Source of the DNA: JALSHZ01 sp964614535
GTDB taxonomy: Bacteria > Pseudomonadota > Gammaproteobacteria > UWMA-0217
Assembly (NCBI GenBank): GCA_964614535.1
Contig: CAZTOZ010000061.1
Span: 1-64,000, forward strand
Direction: 5' to 3'
Length of the DNA stretch: 64,000 nucleotides
Made by a program: the position numbers and the translations under genes
Part shown: one piece after another, positions 42,023 to 50,962 of the stretch
Layout of the letters: each line of letters starts with the position of its first letter
Position numbering within the stretch: position 1 is the first letter of the stretch
The notes under the pieces: model-generated
What the model was told of the DNA's origin: nothing
What the model saw: only the letters and a program-made list of their open reading frames with translations
Databases searched by the model: none

Positions 42023-42725
42023 CGTCGTCTCCTGCTGGGGCCGGCCCCTCGGCACAGACATCGCGTCGCACCTTGGGCACCAGCACGCGGGGCTCGATCG
42101 TCACCGGCTGATAGATGACACGGCGGGTCTCGGGGTCGTAACGCATCTCCACGTGGCCGATCTGCGGAAAGTCCTTGCGAAACGGGTGGCCGACGAATCC
42201 GTAGTCGGTGAGAATACGGCGCAGATCGGGATGCCCTTCGAAGAGAATACCGAACAGATCGAACGCCTCGCGCTCGTACCAATTGGCGGCATTCCAGATC
42301 TCCACCACCGACGGCAGCACCGGCATGGCGGTGTCGGGACAATAGACCCGCAGCCGCAACCGGTGATTACGGGACACCGACAGCAGCAGATATTCGACGG
42401 CAAAACGGTTCTCGGACATCTCCGGCTCGGGCGCGGTGTCGAAGGTGAAACGACCGGCGGTGGCCGGCTGCACGCCTCGGCTGAAGCCGGTGGACGAGGC
42501 ATCGTCGGTCTCCCACTCGGCGTTGCCGTAGCCCATGAAATCGACGCCGAACAGGTCGATGAGCTGTTCGTAGCCGTGACGGTCACGCAGCCGACGACAA
42601 ACACCGGGCAGATGTTCCGCCGCGATCGTGAGCGTAACCTCACCCAGACGCTCGTCCACGGCCAAAACGCTCTCCGGGATCGCTTCGTTCAGGGCATCCA
42701 CCAGGCGGTTGGTAACGTCACTCAT
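42015..42725 (-). CDS. nuoC: NADH-quinone oxidoreductase subunit C
   Basis: A 236-residue 30-kDa-type subunit. The conserved block EREAFDLFGILFEGHPDLRRILTDYGF lies across residues about 150-176 (quoted in family terms, broken by its Asp-Leu-Phe centre). A Gly/Ser/Thr-rich insertion at about 66-105 before FAVEYLLLSVSRNHRL lengthens it relative to many homologues. It overlaps nuoD by 8 bp and follows nuoB by 15 bp. Confidence 0.95.
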   Translation of the reverse strand: MSDVTNRLVDALNEAIPESVLAVDERLGEVTLTIAAEHLPGVCRRLRDRHGYEQLIDLFGVDFMGYGNAEWETDDASSTGFSRGVQPATAGRFTFDTAPEPEMSENRFAVEYLLLSVSRNHRLRLRVYCPDTAMPVLPSVVEIWNAANWYEREAFDLFGILFEGHPDLRRILTDYGFVGHPFRKDFPQIGHVEMRYDPETRRVIYQPVTIEPRVLVPKVRRDVCAEGPAPAGDDDA

Positions 42726-42740
42726 GCTCTACCTTTCGAA

Positions 42741-43217
42741 TCAGCGGGCGATGGTATTGGTGCGACGGATCTTGTCCTGCAACTGGATGATGCCATAGAG
42801 CAGCGCCTCGGCCGTCGGCGGACAGCCGGGCACATAGACATCGACCGGCACGATCCGGTCACAGCCCCGAACCACCGAGTAGGAGTAGTGGTAGTACCCG
42901 CCACCGTTGGCGCAGGAGCCCATCGAGATCACCCAGCGCGGCTCGGCCATCTGGTCGTAGACCTTGCGCAGCGCCGGCGCCATCTTGTTGCACAGGGTTC
43001 CAGCGACGATCATCACATCCGACTGACGTGGACTGGGCCGAAAGATGATGCCGAAACGGTCGAGGTCGTAGCGTGCGGCACCGGCTTGCATCATCTCCAC
43101 CGCGCAGCAGGCCAGCCCGAAGGTCATCGGCCACATCGAGCCGGTACGCGCCCAGTTGATCAGCTTGTCGGCCGTCGTCGTGACGAAGCCCTTTTCCAGA
43201 ACGCCTTCTATTCCCAT
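42741..43217 (-). CDS. nuoB: NADH-quinone oxidoreductase subunit B
   Basis: A 158-residue subunit holding the terminal cluster N2. Ligands are the tandem Cys in GLACCAVEMM, the Cys in SMGSCANGGG and the one in YVPGCPPTAEALL. ATG 43217 gives the standard MGIEGVLEKGF start; the frame extends upstream but without conservation. It overlaps the nuoA stop by 10 bp. Confidence 0.97.
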   Translation of the reverse strand: MGIEGVLEKGFVTTTADKLINWARTGSMWPMTFGLACCAVEMMQAGAARYDLDRFGIIFRPSPRQSDVMIVAGTLCNKMAPALRKVYDQMAEPRWVISMGSCANGGGYYHYSYSVVRGCDRIVPVDVYVPGCPPTAEALLYGIIQLQDKIRRTNTIAR

Positions 43218-43564
43218 TCCAGAGCCCCTTTGCGCCACTCATAGATGAAACCGACGATGAGAATGCCAAGAAAGATCGCCATGGCCACGAGACCGAACAG
43301 ACCGATGGTGTCGAGCACGATCGCCCACGGGAACAGAAAAGCGATTTCGAGATCAAAGATGATGAAGAGGATTGCCACCAGATAGAAGCGGACATCGAAC
43401 TTCATCCGCGCATCCTCGAACGCCTCGAAACCGCATTCATAGGGAGAGTTCTTCGCCGGATCGGGATGGCGGCTGCCGAGCACGAAACCCGCCCCCAACG
43501 CGGCGCCACCGACGACGATGCCGATGGCGAGAAAAATCAGGATTGGAAGATACTGGTCCAGCAT
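43208..43564 (-). CDS. nuoA: NADH-quinone oxidoreductase subunit A
   Basis: A 118-residue, three-helix membrane subunit and first gene of the 14-gene operon. The conserved loop NSPYECGFEAFEDARMKFDVRF, best read as the YECGF and ARMKFD blocks at about 41-58, and the acidic helix FDLEIAFLFPW are present. The nuo promoter should lie in the 312 bp between this gene and tRNA-Leu. Confidence 0.97.
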   Translation of the reverse strand: MLDQYLPILIFLAIGIVVGGAALGAGFVLGSRHPDPAKNSPYECGFEAFEDARMKFDVRFYLVAILFIIFDLEIAFLFPWAIVLDTIGLFGLVAMAIFLGILIVGFIYEWRKGALEWE

Positions 43565-43876
43565 GCCTCAGGCTCCCCTCTTTATATCCGCTGCTGCGTC
43601 GTCACCGACCAACAGCCGCGTTTGGTTGCGACCCGGCGTCGAAGCCAGAATCCGACGTATTGTGACAGAAATCGCCACCCGACTCACTAATTGATTGTGC
43701 GAAGAGTTTCTATCGAAGCATCAAGGCAATTTATTGAAAATCACTATGAAATAGAGGGAGATACGACACCCGGATGGAACAAGACCAAGGGCTGGTCCGA
43801 GGAAAAAGAGCGCAGCCGACAACAGACGGGGCGCCATCCCGAACGGCGGCGCCAGAAACGGAAAAACCTGAAAAAA
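43565..43876. other. Leader region of the nuo operon after tRNA-Leu
   Basis: This 312-bp stretch holds no gene I can support. On the minus strand the DNA after tRNA-Leu is T-rich (six T directly after CCA). GGCGCC at 43830-43835 and 43848-43853 could pair as a short hairpin. The AT-rich part 43690-43760 is the likeliest nuo promoter site, but no clear -35/-10 pair stands out. Confidence 0.4.
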
Positions 43877-43961
43877 TGGTGCCGATGGCCGGAGTCGAAC
43901 CGGCACGGCTTTCGCCACTACCCCCTCAAGATAGCGTGTCTACCAATTCCACCACATCGGC
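43877..43961 (-). tRNA. leuU: tRNA-Leu (GAG)
   Basis: An 85-nt class II tRNA with encoded CCA (43877-43879). Acceptor GCCGATG pairs with CATCGGC; the D arm contains TGGTAGACACG; the anticodon stem CTATC/GGTAG encloses TTGAGGG, giving anticodon GAG. A long variable arm GGCGAAAGCC follows. The T arm is GCCGG-TTCGACT-CCGGC. Its 5' end is only 2 bp after the secG stop codon, so it is almost surely processed from the secG transcript, as E. coli leuU is. Confidence 0.97.
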
Positions 43962-43963
43962 AT

Positions 43964-44356
43964 TTATTCAGGAAGGTCGGCGGGCGCTTTCGGCTGCCCG
44001 CCCTCTTGCGCCGGCGCGCTCTCCACCGGCAGATCGACCGCCGGAAGATCCGCGACAGGCACCTGTGCCGCCGGCGCTTCGAGTTTGTCGATGACCGACT
44101 CGGTGCCCGCGGCATGTCTTGCCTGATACGCCACGATATACGCCAGCGCCAGACAGTTGAGGAAAAACAGTGTCGCCAGAATGGCCGTGGTACGGGTCAG
44201 AAAATTGCCCGCGCCCCGCGCGCCGAACACGGTACCGGAAGCGCCACTGCCAAACGCGGCGCCCGCGTCCGCGCCCTTGCCGTGCTGCATCAGCACCAGC
44301 GTGATGATGCCGATGGAGAGCAGCACTTCCGAAATCATCAAAACCGTGTAGAGCAT
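43964..44356 (-). CDS. secG: Protein-export membrane protein SecG
   Basis: A 130-residue auxiliary subunit of the SecYEG translocon. Two membrane helices (about 5-25 and 52-75) flank the conserved loop LMQHGKGADAGAAFGSGASG and FGARGAGNFLTRTTAI. The C-terminal tail is long, Pro/Ala-rich and acidic, longer than in E. coli SecG (110 residues). The gene is 15 bp after tpiA and 2 bp before tRNA-Leu. Confidence 0.96.
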   Translation of the reverse strand: MLYTVLMISEVLLSIGIITLVLMQHGKGADAGAAFGSGASGTVFGARGAGNFLTRTTAILATLFFLNCLALAYIVAYQARHAAGTESVIDKLEAPAAQVPVADLPAVDLPVESAPAQEGGQPKAPADLPE

Positions 44357-44371
44357 CGTCTGTGCAATCCG

Positions 44372-45124
44372 TCAGTTGGCAGCGGTGCAAATACCGAGAA
44401 AGTCCTCGGCCTTGAGCGAGGCGCCGCCGATCAGGCCACCATCGATGTCCGGCTTGGCAAACAGCTCGGCCGCGTTGTCCGGCTTGACGCTGCCGCCGTA
44501 GAGGATACGCAGTCCCGCCGCGACGCCAGCATCCTGTGCCGCAATCCGGGAACGGATGAACTCGTGCACTGCCTGCGCCTGCTCCGGCGACGCGGTCTTG
44601 CCGGTTCCGATGGCCCAGACCGGCTCGTAGGCGATGACCGAATCGGCCATGGCCGCGACACCGACGAGCTCGGTCACTGCGTCCAGTTGCCGGGCCACCA
44701 CCTCTTCGGTCGTGCCGTTCTCACGCTCCTCCAGCAGCTCGCCGACACAGAGGATCGGCACCAGGCCCGCCTTTTGCGCCGCCTGGAATTTCCTCGCCGT
44801 GATCTCGTCGCTCTCGCCGAAGAGGCTGCGACGCTCGGAGTGACCCACGATGGCATAGTGGCAACCGATCTCCTTGAGCATCGGTGCCGACACCTCGCCC
44901 GTGTAGGCGCCGCCATCGTATTCGGAATTGTCCTGCGAGCCGAGACGCACGGCGGAACCCGCCAGCAGATCGCGCACCTGCGGCAGATAGGGGTATGGCG
45001 GACAGACGGCCACCTCGGCGGACTCGACTCCGGCCATGCCGGCGAGAATGCCTTTGACCAGCGCCTCGTTCGCTTCCAGCGAGCCGTTGAGTTTCCAGTT
45101 GCCTGCTACCAGTACCTTGCGCAT
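44372..45124 (-). CDS. tpiA: Triose-phosphate isomerase
   Basis: A 250-residue TIM-barrel enzyme interconverting glyceraldehyde 3-phosphate and dihydroxyacetone phosphate. Asn9 and Lys11 (GNWKLNG), His95 (VGHSERR) and Glu167 (AYEPVWAIGTGKTA) form the active site; the phosphate-binding GGS and GGA loops are present. ATG 45124 is the family start. It lies between glmM and secG on the same strand, 144 bp after glmM. Confidence 0.98.
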   Translation of the reverse strand: MRKVLVAGNWKLNGSLEANEALVKGILAGMAGVESAEVAVCPPYPYLPQVRDLLAGSAVRLGSQDNSEYDGGAYTGEVSAPMLKEIGCHYAIVGHSERRSLFGESDEITARKFQAAQKAGLVPILCVGELLEERENGTTEEVVARQLDAVTELVGVAAMADSVIAYEPVWAIGTGKTASPEQAQAVHEFIRSRIAAQDAGVAAGLRILYGGSVKPDNAAELFAKPDIDGGLIGGASLKAEDFLGICTAAN

Positions 45125-45268
45125 CGTGTCGAGCCCTGTTTGTCTGCTATGCGATTCGAGAGGCGGGAAGCTTACCGATGGTCGGCGCCAAAAGCAACGC
45201 CCCGGCGCGCCAGCAAAACGACGGTGGCGGGAGGATCCCGCCGCCACCGATCCAGCGGGATACGATAT

Positions 45269-46606
45269 CTAGGCTGCGGCGGAACGCACCGCATCGGCGA
45301 TCTGCGCCGCGTAGGCGCTGACGAGCTGCTCGTCCTGCCCCTCGACCATGACCCGGATCAACGGCTCGGTGCCCGACGGCCGGAGCAACACACGGCCCCG
45401 GTCGCTGAGCTGCGCCTCGACGTCCCGGACCGCCTTCTGAATGACATCCGAACTGTCGAGGTCGATCTTCGTCTCCAGCGGCACGTTGACCAACTTCTGC
45501 GGGAAGCGCTGCATGCCCTCGCGCAGGTCACGCAGCGAGCGCCCACTGTTGATCATCACGTGCAACACCTGCAGTGCCGCGACGATACCGTCGCCGGTGG
45601 TGGTCCGGTCGAGACAGATAATATGCCCGGACGACTCGCCACCGAGCTGCCACCCTTCGGTCATCAGCCGCTCCATGACATATCGGTCGCCCACCTTGGC
45701 ACGTTCGAACGGGATACCGTGCTGCGCCAGCGACAGCTCGAGGCCGAGATTGCTCATCAGCGTGCCCACGACGCCACCCTGGAACTGCCCCTCCCGCTTG
45801 CGGCCATGGGCGATGACGTAGAGGATCTCGTCGCCATCGACGATGTCGCCCCGGTCGTCGACCATGATGAGGCGGTCGCCGTCGCCGTCGAGGGCGATGC
45901 CCAGGTCGGCACCGTTGCTCTTGACCGCTTCGGAGAGCCGCTGCGGCGCGGTGGCGCCACAGTCGCGGTTGATGTTCAGCCCGTCCGGCGCGGCGGCGAT
46001 ACTGGTCACTTCCGCGCCCAACTCACTGAAGACGTGCGGGGCGCTGTGGTAGGTCGCGCCATTGGCGCAATCGACGACGATCTTCAGCCCGTGCAGGGCG
46101 TCGGACGACGGGATCGTGCGCTTGCAGAACTCGATGTAACGGCCGGTGGCATCGTCGATGCGCTCCGCCTTGCCGAGCCGGTCGGAAGAGACCACCTCCA
46201 TCGGCTTTTCCATCTGTGCCTCGATCTCCAGCTCCACCTCGTCGGGCAGCTTGAGGCCGCGACCGGAGAAGAATTTGACTCCATTGTCGTAGTAGGGGTT
46301 GTGCGATGCGCTGATGACGATCCCGGCCGAGGCGCGGAAGGTGCGCGTCAGATAGGCGATGGCCGGCGTCGGCATCGGTCCCACCAGCTTGATGTCCACC
46401 CCTGCCGCCGACAGCCCCGCCTGCAACGACGATTCGAGCATGTAGCCGGAGATGCGCGTGTCCTTGCCGATCAGCACCGACCCCTGGTAGTGGTTGGCCA
46501 GCACCTTGCCGACGGCCCACCCCAATTTGAGGATGAACTCGGGGCTCATCGTTGGATCCCCAACCCGCGCGCGGATGCCATCGGTACCAAAATATTTTCT
46601 CGTCAT
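45269..46606 (-). CDS. glmM: Phosphoglucosamine mutase
   Basis: A 445-residue alpha-D-phosphohexomutase converting glucosamine 6-phosphate to glucosamine 1-phosphate for peptidoglycan and LPS precursors. The phosphoserine loop ISASHNPYYDNG has Ser101 as the phosphorylated residue; the Mg loop is DGDGDRLIM; sugar-binding GGESSGHI and phosphate-binding RPSGTEPLIRVM follow. Its ATG overlaps the folP stop by 4 bp, the conserved ftsH-folP-glmM order. Confidence 0.98.
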   Translation of the reverse strand: MTRKYFGTDGIRARVGDPTMSPEFILKLGWAVGKVLANHYQGSVLIGKDTRISGYMLESSLQAGLSAAGVDIKLVGPMPTPAIAYLTRTFRASAGIVISASHNPYYDNGVKFFSGRGLKLPDEVELEIEAQMEKPMEVVSSDRLGKAERIDDATGRYIEFCKRTIPSSDALHGLKIVVDCANGATYHSAPHVFSELGAEVTSIAAAPDGLNINRDCGATAPQRLSEAVKSNGADLGIALDGDGDRLIMVDDRGDIVDGDEILYVIAHGRKREGQFQGGVVGTLMSNLGLELSLAQHGIPFERAKVGDRYVMERLMTEGWQLGGESSGHIICLDRTTTGDGIVAALQVLHVMINSGRSLRDLREGMQRFPQKLVNVPLETKIDLDSSDVIQKAVRDVEAQLSDRGRVLLRPSGTEPLIRVMVEGQDEQLVSAYAAQIADAVRSAAA

Positions 46607-47421
46607 GATTCCCTCACGTCCTGCAATGCTGCGACCAGGCGAATGGCCTGAATGGTCTCTTTGACATCGTGGACCCGCAGAATGTTCGCTCCCCGTTCGA
46701 CCGCCAGCGCGGCGAGAATGGCGCTGGCCGTCACCCGTTCGGTGACCGGCAGATCGAGCAGATTGCCGATCATCGACTTGCGCGACACCCCCACCAAAAG
46801 GGGGCAGCCAAGGCCGGCGAATTCGTCGAGCCTCGCCAGCAACGCATAGTTGTGCCGCAGCGTCTTGCCGAAACCGAAGCCGGGATCGACGACGATCCGC
46901 TCCCGCCCGACACCCGCCGCGACACAGGCTTCGATCCGCGAATCCAGGAACGCCATGATATCGGCAACGACATCGCCGTACTGTGGATCAGTCTGCATTG
47001 TGCGCGGCGAACCCTGCATGTGCATCAGGCACACCGGAACCACGGCCGCGGCCGCCGCCTCCAGCGCACCCGGCTGACGCAGAGCCATCACGTCGTTGAT
47101 CATCGATGCACCGGCGGCAACGGCCGCCGACATGACCGCCGGCTTGCTGGTATCGACGGAGACGGTGGCACCCAACTCGGTGACCAGCGCCTCGACGATC
47201 GGAACGACGCGTTCCAGCTCCTGCGCCAACGCCACCGGCGCCGCACCGGGCCGCGTCGACTCCCCCCCCACGTCGATGATCCGCGCCCCCTCGGCCAACA
47301 TGCGCTCCGCCTGCCGCAGTGCCGCATCCCGGCCGACGAAGCGGCCGCCATCGGAAAAGGAGTCGGGCGTCACATTGAGGATGCCCATCACCAGCGGACC
47401 CCGCAGATCGATCTCCTTCAT
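46603..47421 (-). CDS. folP: Dihydropteroate synthase
   Basis: A 272-residue TIM-barrel enzyme of folate synthesis joining p-aminobenzoate to 6-hydroxymethyl-dihydropterin pyrophosphate. The pyrophosphate loop GILNVTPDSFSDGG (13-26), IIDVGGESTRPGA and VDPGFGFGKT are intact, as is GVSRKSMIG. Sulfonamide-target residues look wild type by eye. Coupled to glmM by 4 bp; ftsH ends 62 bp upstream. Confidence 0.97.
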   Translation of the reverse strand: MKEIDLRGPLVMGILNVTPDSFSDGGRFVGRDAALRQAERMLAEGARIIDVGGESTRPGAAPVALAQELERVVPIVEALVTELGATVSVDTSKPAVMSAAVAAGASMINDVMALRQPGALEAAAAAVVPVCLMHMQGSPRTMQTDPQYGDVVADIMAFLDSRIEACVAAGVGRERIVVDPGFGFGKTLRHNYALLARLDEFAGLGCPLLVGVSRKSMIGNLLDLPVTERVTASAILAALAVERGANILRVHDVKETIQAIRLVAALQDVRES

Positions 47422-47483
47422 GTCACCTCCAGAAACGGCAGAGGCTCCACTCGGGAGCCTCTGGTCAACAGATCGGGACGTGG

Positions 47484-49427
47484 TCAGACCTGACCGGCCG
47501 GATCACCGATCGTACCGCCCTTGTCCTTACCGTCCTGAACGTCGGAGGCCTTGACCTCCTCCTCGTTACGGCTCTCCGGCGTATCGCCGTCGTCGTCGTC
47601 ACTGGTCCAGTCGGAGGGCGGACCGGGCTCACGCCCCTCCATGATGGCATCGATCTGCTGCGCGTCGATGGTCTCGTACTTCATCAGCGCCTCGGCCATC
47701 AGATGGAGTTTGTCGATGTTCTCCTCGAGAATCCGCTTGGCCCGGGCATAGTTGGTATCGATGACGTGGCGGATCTCCTCGTCGATCAGATGCGTGGTCT
47801 CGTCCGACATGTTCTTGTGCTGCGTGACCGAGCGGCCGAGAAACACCTCGCCCTCGTCCTCCGAATAGGCCAGCGGGCCGAGTTTCTCCGACAACCCCCA
47901 CCGCGTCACCATGTTGCGGGCAATGTCGGTGGCACGCTCGATGTCGTTGGCGGCTCCGGTGGTGACCGCATCGGGGCCGAAGATCAACTCTTCGGCGATG
48001 CGCCCGCCGAACAAGCTGGAGATCTGGCTGTTGAGGTGGCGCTTGCTGTGGCTGTAACGGTCCTCCTCAGGAAGGAACATCGTGACCCCGAGCGCGCGAC
48101 CGCGCGGAATGATGCTCACCTTGTAGACCGGATCGTGGTCGGGCACCAGACGGCCGACGATCGCATGGCCGGCCTCGTGATAGGCGGTGAGCTTCTTCTC
48201 CTCCTCCTTCATCACCATGGAGCGGCGTTCCGCCCCCATCATGATCTTATCCTTGGCCTTCTCGAACTCCTCCATGTCCACCGTCTTCTTGTTGGCGCGC
48301 GCCGCGAACAGCGCCGCCTCATTGACGAGGTTGGCCAGATCGGCGCCGGAGAAACCGGGCGTGCCGCGCGCAATCAGCGACGGCTTGACGTTGTCACCCA
48401 GCGGCACCTTGCGCATGTGGACCTTGAGAATCTGCTCCCGGCCACGAACGTCCGGCAGGGGCACGACCACCTGACGGTCGAAACGCCCCGGACGCAGCAG
48501 CGCAGGATCGAGCACATCGGGCCGGTTGGTGGCGGCGATGACGATGACGCCCTCCTTGCCGTCGAAACCATCCATCTCCACCAGCAACTGGTTCAGCGTC
48601 TGCTCGCGCTCGTCGTGCCCACCACCGAGGCCGGCGCCCCGATGCCGCCCCACCGCGTCGATCTCATCGATGAAGATGATGCAGGGCGCATGCTTCTTCG
48701 CCTGCTCGAACATGTCACGGACACGGGAAGCGCCGACGCCGACGAACATCTCGACGAAATCGGAACCGGAGATGCTGAAGAACGGCACCTTGGCCTCACC
48801 AGCGATCGCCTTGGCCAGCAGGGTCTTGCCGGTACCGGGCGAGCCGACCATCAATACGCCCCGGGGAATCTGCCCGCCCAGCTTCTGGAACTTGCCGGGA
48901 TCACGAAGAAACTCGACCAGTTCGGAGACCTCTTCCTTCGCCTCCTCGCAGCCGGCGACGTCATTGAACGAGACCTTGATCTGGTCCTCGCCCATCAGCC
49001 GTGCCTTGCTCTTGCCGAACGACATGGCGCCACGGCCTCCTCCGCCGCCCTGCATCTGCCGCAGAAAGAAGATCCAGACGCCGATCAGCAGCAGCATGGG
49101 GAACCAGCTGATGAGGATGTCGAGCAGCAGCGAGCGCTGCTGCGGCGGGCTGGCGACGATCTCGACATTGTTCGCCAGCAGATCATTGACCATTTCCGGG
49201 TCGTTGGGGGTATAGGTCGTGAAACGCTCCCCGTTGACGGTGATGCCCTGTACCTGGCGTCCGTCGATATGAACGGTCTTCACCCGCCCCTGCTTCACCT
49301 CATTGATGAACTGGGTATAGGAGAGACCGGTCGTGGAGGACGGCTGGTGATTGAAGCCGTTGAATACCGACATCAGCACGACGGCGATCACCACCCACAA
49401 AATCAGGTTCTTTACCAAATCATTCAA
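47484..49427 (-). CDS. ftsH: ATP-dependent zinc metalloprotease FtsH
   Basis: A 647-residue hexameric membrane protease for quality control and turnover of regulators such as sigma-32 and LpxC. Two membrane helices (about 5-22 and 102-123) bound a periplasmic domain. The AAA+ module has Walker A GSPGTGKT (195-202) and Walker B FIDEID (252-257). The zinc site is HEAGH (417-421). The C-terminal 40 residues are acidic and poorly conserved. I place the start at a TTG (49425-49427) because GAGG lies eight bases upstream and the protein then begins NDLVKNLILW like its relatives; an ATG at 49463 would add 12 residues. It lies 112 bp after rlmE on the same strand. Confidence 0.95.
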   Translation of the reverse strand: MNDLVKNLILWVVIAVVLMSVFNGFNHQPSSTTGLSYTQFINEVKQGRVKTVHIDGRQVQGITVNGERFTTYTPNDPEMVNDLLANNVEIVASPPQQRSLLLDILISWFPMLLLIGVWIFFLRQMQGGGGGRGAMSFGKSKARLMGEDQIKVSFNDVAGCEEAKEEVSELVEFLRDPGKFQKLGGQIPRGVLMVGSPGTGKTLLAKAIAGEAKVPFFSISGSDFVEMFVGVGASRVRDMFEQAKKHAPCIIFIDEIDAVGRHRGAGLGGGHDEREQTLNQLLVEMDGFDGKEGVIVIAATNRPDVLDPALLRPGRFDRQVVVPLPDVRGREQILKVHMRKVPLGDNVKPSLIARGTPGFSGADLANLVNEAALFAARANKKTVDMEEFEKAKDKIMMGAERRSMVMKEEEKKLTAYHEAGHAIVGRLVPDHDPVYKVSIIPRGRALGVTMFLPEEDRYSHSKRHLNSQISSLFGGRIAEELIFGPDAVTTGAANDIERATDIARNMVTRWGLSEKLGPLAYSEDEGEVFLGRSVTQHKNMSDETTHLIDEEIRHVIDTNYARAKRILEENIDKLHLMAEALMKYETIDAQQIDAIMEGREPGPPSDWTSDDDDGDTPESRNEEEVKASDVQDGKDKGGTIGDPAGQV

Positions 49428-49539
49428 AGCCAAATCCTCAATCGGGCCATTCTTTCGATGCACTGCCGGTAGCGAAAAACCGCTGAAAATCCGGGGGTTC
49501 TGGCGGGATTTTCATCCAGGCAAGCTGCATCCAACCATA

Positions 49540-50163
49540 CTACAGTTTGAATCCACGGGCCAATGCATACACCTCACGACTGCGTGGCCGTGACGCCTTC
49601 GGTTTTTTCACGGCGACGGTGGCGAATCTCCGCCGCAGGCCGGCGCAATAGTCGTCGAATCCCTCGCCTTGAAACAGCTTGACGAGAAAACCGCCCTGAC
49701 CGGTCAGCACCTGTTCGGCCAGATCCAGCGCCAGCTCCGCCAGATGCATCGCCCGCGGCTGGTCCACCGCGGCGTTACCACTCATATTGGGGGCCATATC
49801 GGAAATCACAAAGTCGGCCTTGCGGCCATCGAGGGTATCGAGCAGCGCCTGCAACACCGCATCATCGGTGAAGTCGCCCTGGACGAAAGTGACGTCGGAC
49901 AGCGGATCCATCGGCAGGATGTCGCTGGCCACCACATGCACGCCGCCGTCGTAATGCCGGGAGAGATATTCGCTCCAGCTTCCCGGCGCGGCACCCAGAT
50001 CGATCACCCGCATGCCCCGCCGGAACAGGCCATGCCGCTCGTCGAGCTCCCGCAGTTTGTAGACCGCCCGCCCCCGGTACCCCTCGTCCCGGGCCCGCTG
50101 CACGTAAGGATCGGAAAAATGCTCGTCGAGCCAGCGCTTGCTGCTTTTCGTTATCTTTGCCAT
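49540..50163 (-). CDS. rlmE: 23S rRNA 2'-O-ribose U2552 methyltransferase
   Basis: A 207-residue heat-shock-associated methyltransferase (RrmJ/FtsJ). The SAM-binding motif is VIDLGAAPGSWSEYL. The catalytic tetrad aligns with E. coli: Lys36, Asp122, Lys162 and Glu197. ATG 50163 gives MAKITKSSKRWLDEHF, the family start. It is divergent from yhbY, with only 23 bp between the two start codons, and precedes ftsH as in E. coli. Confidence 0.97.
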   Translation of the reverse strand: MAKITKSSKRWLDEHFSDPYVQRARDEGYRGRAVYKLRELDERHGLFRRGMRVIDLGAAPGSWSEYLSRHYDGGVHVVASDILPMDPLSDVTFVQGDFTDDAVLQALLDTLDGRKADFVISDMAPNMSGNAAVDQPRAMHLAELALDLAEQVLTGQGGFLVKLFQGEGFDDYCAGLRRRFATVAVKKPKASRPRSREVYALARGFKL

Positions 50164-50186
50164 GGAAAGCACGTAGAATACGGTCG

Positions 50187-50483
50187 ATGAAGAAACCACT
50201 GACCAACCGACAGAAGAAACACCTCAAGGGGCTGGGGCACAGCCTGCGCCCGGTGGTGATGATCGCCGATCAGGGACTGAAGGAGACGGTGGTCGGTGCC
50301 ACCGACGAGGCGCTGGAGAAACACGAACTGATCAAGGTGAAGATACGCGCCGACGACCGCGAGGCACGCGACGAGATTCTACAGACTCTCTGCCAGCTGA
50401 CCCGATCCACCCTGGTGGGGCGGATCGGCTTCACCGCGCTGCTGTTCCGCCGCAACGAGAAGAAGCCGGTCATCGAGCTGTAG
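50187..50483 (+). CDS. yhbY: YhbY-family RNA-binding (CRM domain) protein
   Basis: A 98-residue single CRM-domain protein associated with pre-50S ribosomal subunits. The hallmark LTNRQKKHLKGLGHSLRPVV at the start and the basic patch LIKVKIRADDREARDEI are present. It is the only plus-strand gene between 15 and 61 kb, divergent from rlmE and convergent with greA, whose stop codon lies 2 bp after its own. This gene order is conserved with E. coli. Confidence 0.95.
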   Translation: MKKPLTNRQKKHLKGLGHSLRPVVMIADQGLKETVVGATDEALEKHELIKVKIRADDREARDEILQTLCQLTRSTLVGRIGFTALLFRRNEKKPVIEL

Positions 50484-50485
50484 CG

Positions 50486-50962
50486 TTACTCGTAGCGCAC
50501 CGCGACGATCTCGTATTCGATAACGCCGCTGGGGGCCTGCACCTCGGCGATATCGCCCTCTTCCTTGCCGATCAACGCCCGCGCGATCGGCGAGGTCACG
50601 GAGATCTTGCCGGCCTCGATATCGGCCTCGTCCTCGCCGACGATCTGGTAGGTCACCTCGCGCTCGTCCTCGACGTTGACCAGATCGACGGTCACGCCGA
50701 AGACCACCCGGCCCGTGTTCTCCAGCTTGGTCACGTCGATGATCTGCGCCATCGACAGCTTGGCCTCGATCTCCTTGATCCGCCCCTCGACGAAGCTCTG
50801 CTGCTCGCGTGCCGCATGGTATTCGGCATTCTCCTTGAGATCGCCGTGCTCGCGCGCCTCCGCGATGGCGGCGGTGATGCGCGGCCGCTCCACCTGTTTG
50901 AGCTGCTGCAGCTCCTCTTTGAGCTTCTCCGCGCCCTGAACCGTCAGTGGTACCTTGTTCAT
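50486..50962 (-). CDS. greA: Transcript cleavage factor GreA
   Basis: A 158-residue factor that rescues backtracked RNA polymerase by stimulating transcript cleavage. The N-terminal coiled coil (about 8-75) carries the acidic tip EAREHGDLKENAEYHAAR, whose Asp and Glu coordinate the catalytic Mg in the polymerase channel. The C-terminal FKBP-like domain ends with IGKEEGDIAEVQAPSG. Its ATG overlaps the carB stop by 4 bp. Confidence 0.98.
   Translation of the reverse strand: MNKVPLTVQGAEKLKEELQQLKQVERPRITAAIAEAREHGDLKENAEYHAAREQQSFVEGRIKEIEAKLSMAQIIDVTKLENTGRVVFGVTVDLVNVEDEREVTYQIVGEDEADIEAGKISVTSPIARALIGKEEGDIAEVQAPSGVIEYEIVAVRYE

Noticed and set aside
43830..43853. A structured RNA or terminator after tRNA-Leu
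   Set aside because: Only a 6-bp self-complementary GGCGCC pair with a 12-base loop and no U tract; too weak to call.
43691..46651. A 986-codon plus-strand open frame across tRNA-Leu, secG, tpiA and glmM
   Set aside because: It runs antisense through a tRNA and three clear genes and has Arg/His-rich shadow composition. High third-position GC explains the lack of stops.
49428..49540. A possible heat-shock promoter upstream of ftsH
   Set aside because: CTTGCC and a CCCCCGGAT-like stretch are present, but the -10 departs from CCCCAT at key positions and spacing is poor compared with the dnaK and grpE promoters.
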